From Planctomycetota bacterium (lineage in GTDB: Bacteria; Planctomycetota; Planctomycetia; Pirellulales; Pirellulaceae), in assembly GCA_963204915.1 (NCBI GenBank), contig CAUJHS010000007.1, positions 1-64,000 of the forward strand: a DNA stretch of 64,000 nt. The letters are read 5' to 3'. How positions within the stretch are numbered: position 1 is the first letter of the stretch; each line of letters starts with the position of its first letter. Below are positions 63,612-64,000 of the stretch, in pieces. The position numbers and the translations under genes are program-made. The notes under the pieces are model-generated. The model did no database searches. It was not told where the DNA came from and was given only the letters and a program-made list of their open reading frames with translations.

Positions 63612-64000
63612 ATGACCACCGTTCGACATCGACGTCCTGACCTCGCCAACCGCCGCGATGCAGCGATCCTGATGCACGTTTTGCGCAATTTTGTGACTAC
63701 CGCCGAGGTCGTCCACCAGTTGTTTTTTCGCGAACTCAGCCTCGACACCAGCCGCAAAGTTCTTCGGCGCTTGGTGGATCGCAAGTTTCTGAACGAGTTC
63801 CCCCTATTCGCCAACAAAAACTACTACCGACTCGGACCGGCTGCCGTGACACGCTGGGACTACCCGCGCTCTCGCAGCGAAAAGCTCGGCGCCCAGCGCT
63901 TGCCCTATGAGTTAGGAACTCTCGCCTACACCTGTCTGGACGAAAAACCGCGTAAGCGGTTGTTGGCCGAGGAGATCAAGGAGCATTGGCCCTGGTTTCC
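63612..64000 (+). CDS. Winged-helix protein, replication-relaxation-like (cut by window end)
   Basis: An open frame from the ATG at 63612 continues past the window edge. It starts three bases after the previous stop, so it belongs to the same operon. The N-terminus (DAAILMHVLRNFVTTAEVVHQLFFRELSLDTSRKVLRRLVDRKFLNEF) is a clear winged-helix pattern, and YYRLGPAAVTRW follows, as in replication-relaxation family proteins. The C-terminal part is outside the window, so the full architecture is unknown. Confidence 0.65.
   Translation, partial: MTTVRHRRPDLANRRDAAILMHVLRNFVTTAEVVHQLFFRELSLDTSRKVLRRLVDRKFLNEFPLFANKNYYRLGPAAVTRWDYPRSRSEKLGAQRLPYELGTLAYTCLDEKPRKRLLAEEIKEHWPWF

Noticed and set aside
1..64000. 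CRISPR arrays, rRNA genes and complete tRNA genes
   Set aside because: No regularly spaced repeat-spacer array and no rRNA or tRNA sequence patterns were noticed on either strand. A dedicated scan was not possible.

Overview
The window looks like a high-GC planctomycete replicon (plasmid, or a plasmid integrated in a chromosome). Two giant secreted proteins carry the planctomycete N-terminal signature L-E-x-R-x-x-L. The right end has a replication initiator of the RPA type, five iterons and a ParA ATPase. There are no rRNA genes, convincing tRNA genes or CRISPR arrays. Almost everything is accessory DNA.

Layout. 0-2.1 kb is a graveyard of broken genes: a frameshifted ISKra4-type transposase, a frameshifted SDR oxidoreductase, and fragments of a secreted protein and an RND permease. 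2.2-14.1 kb holds a beta-helix/cadherin-like surface protein and a 2434-residue Rhs protein whose variable tip has a His/Cys pair like clan CD peptidases. 14.2-14.9 kb is a truncated lipoprotein gene and an internally deleted IS1182-type element with terminal inverted repeats. 15-16.7 kb has no recognisable gene. 16.7-20.2 kb has small accessory genes (PD-(D/E)XK-like protein, DUF932, YkgJ-type cysteine cluster).

20.3-25.6 kb is the most striking unit. It is a self-contained five-gene operon with its own near-consensus promoter and a terminator: XRE repressor, RecB/Cas4-like nuclease with Fe-S cysteines, Argonaute (PIWI) protein, small helical protein and HEFGH zinc metallopeptidase. A tyrosine recombinase follows. 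I infer a nucleic-acid-guided defence system with a possible proteolytic switch, and I know of no described system with this gene set.

26.7-42.8 kb is a DISARM class 1-like module (SNF2 helicase DrmD, very large N6-adenine methylase, 1807-residue DUF1998 helicase), followed by a DUF3644 protein with an RxxxxH HEPN motif and a YhcG/DUF1016 nuclease. 42.8-52.2 kb is bounded by two directly repeated ~110 bp multi-stem elements. Between them lies a tightly coupled four-gene cassette (unknown 432-residue protein, double-HKD phospholipase-D-type protein, SNF2-like ATPase, 128-residue protein), plus small genes.

52.3-64 kb is plasmid backbone: a conserved unknown protein, about 0.9 kb of very densely folded non-coding DNA that may be a large structured RNA on the minus strand, the RPA initiator with operator palindromes and iterons, ParA and its probable partner, then unknown backbone genes, a vWA protein and two winged-helix proteins, the last cut by the window edge.
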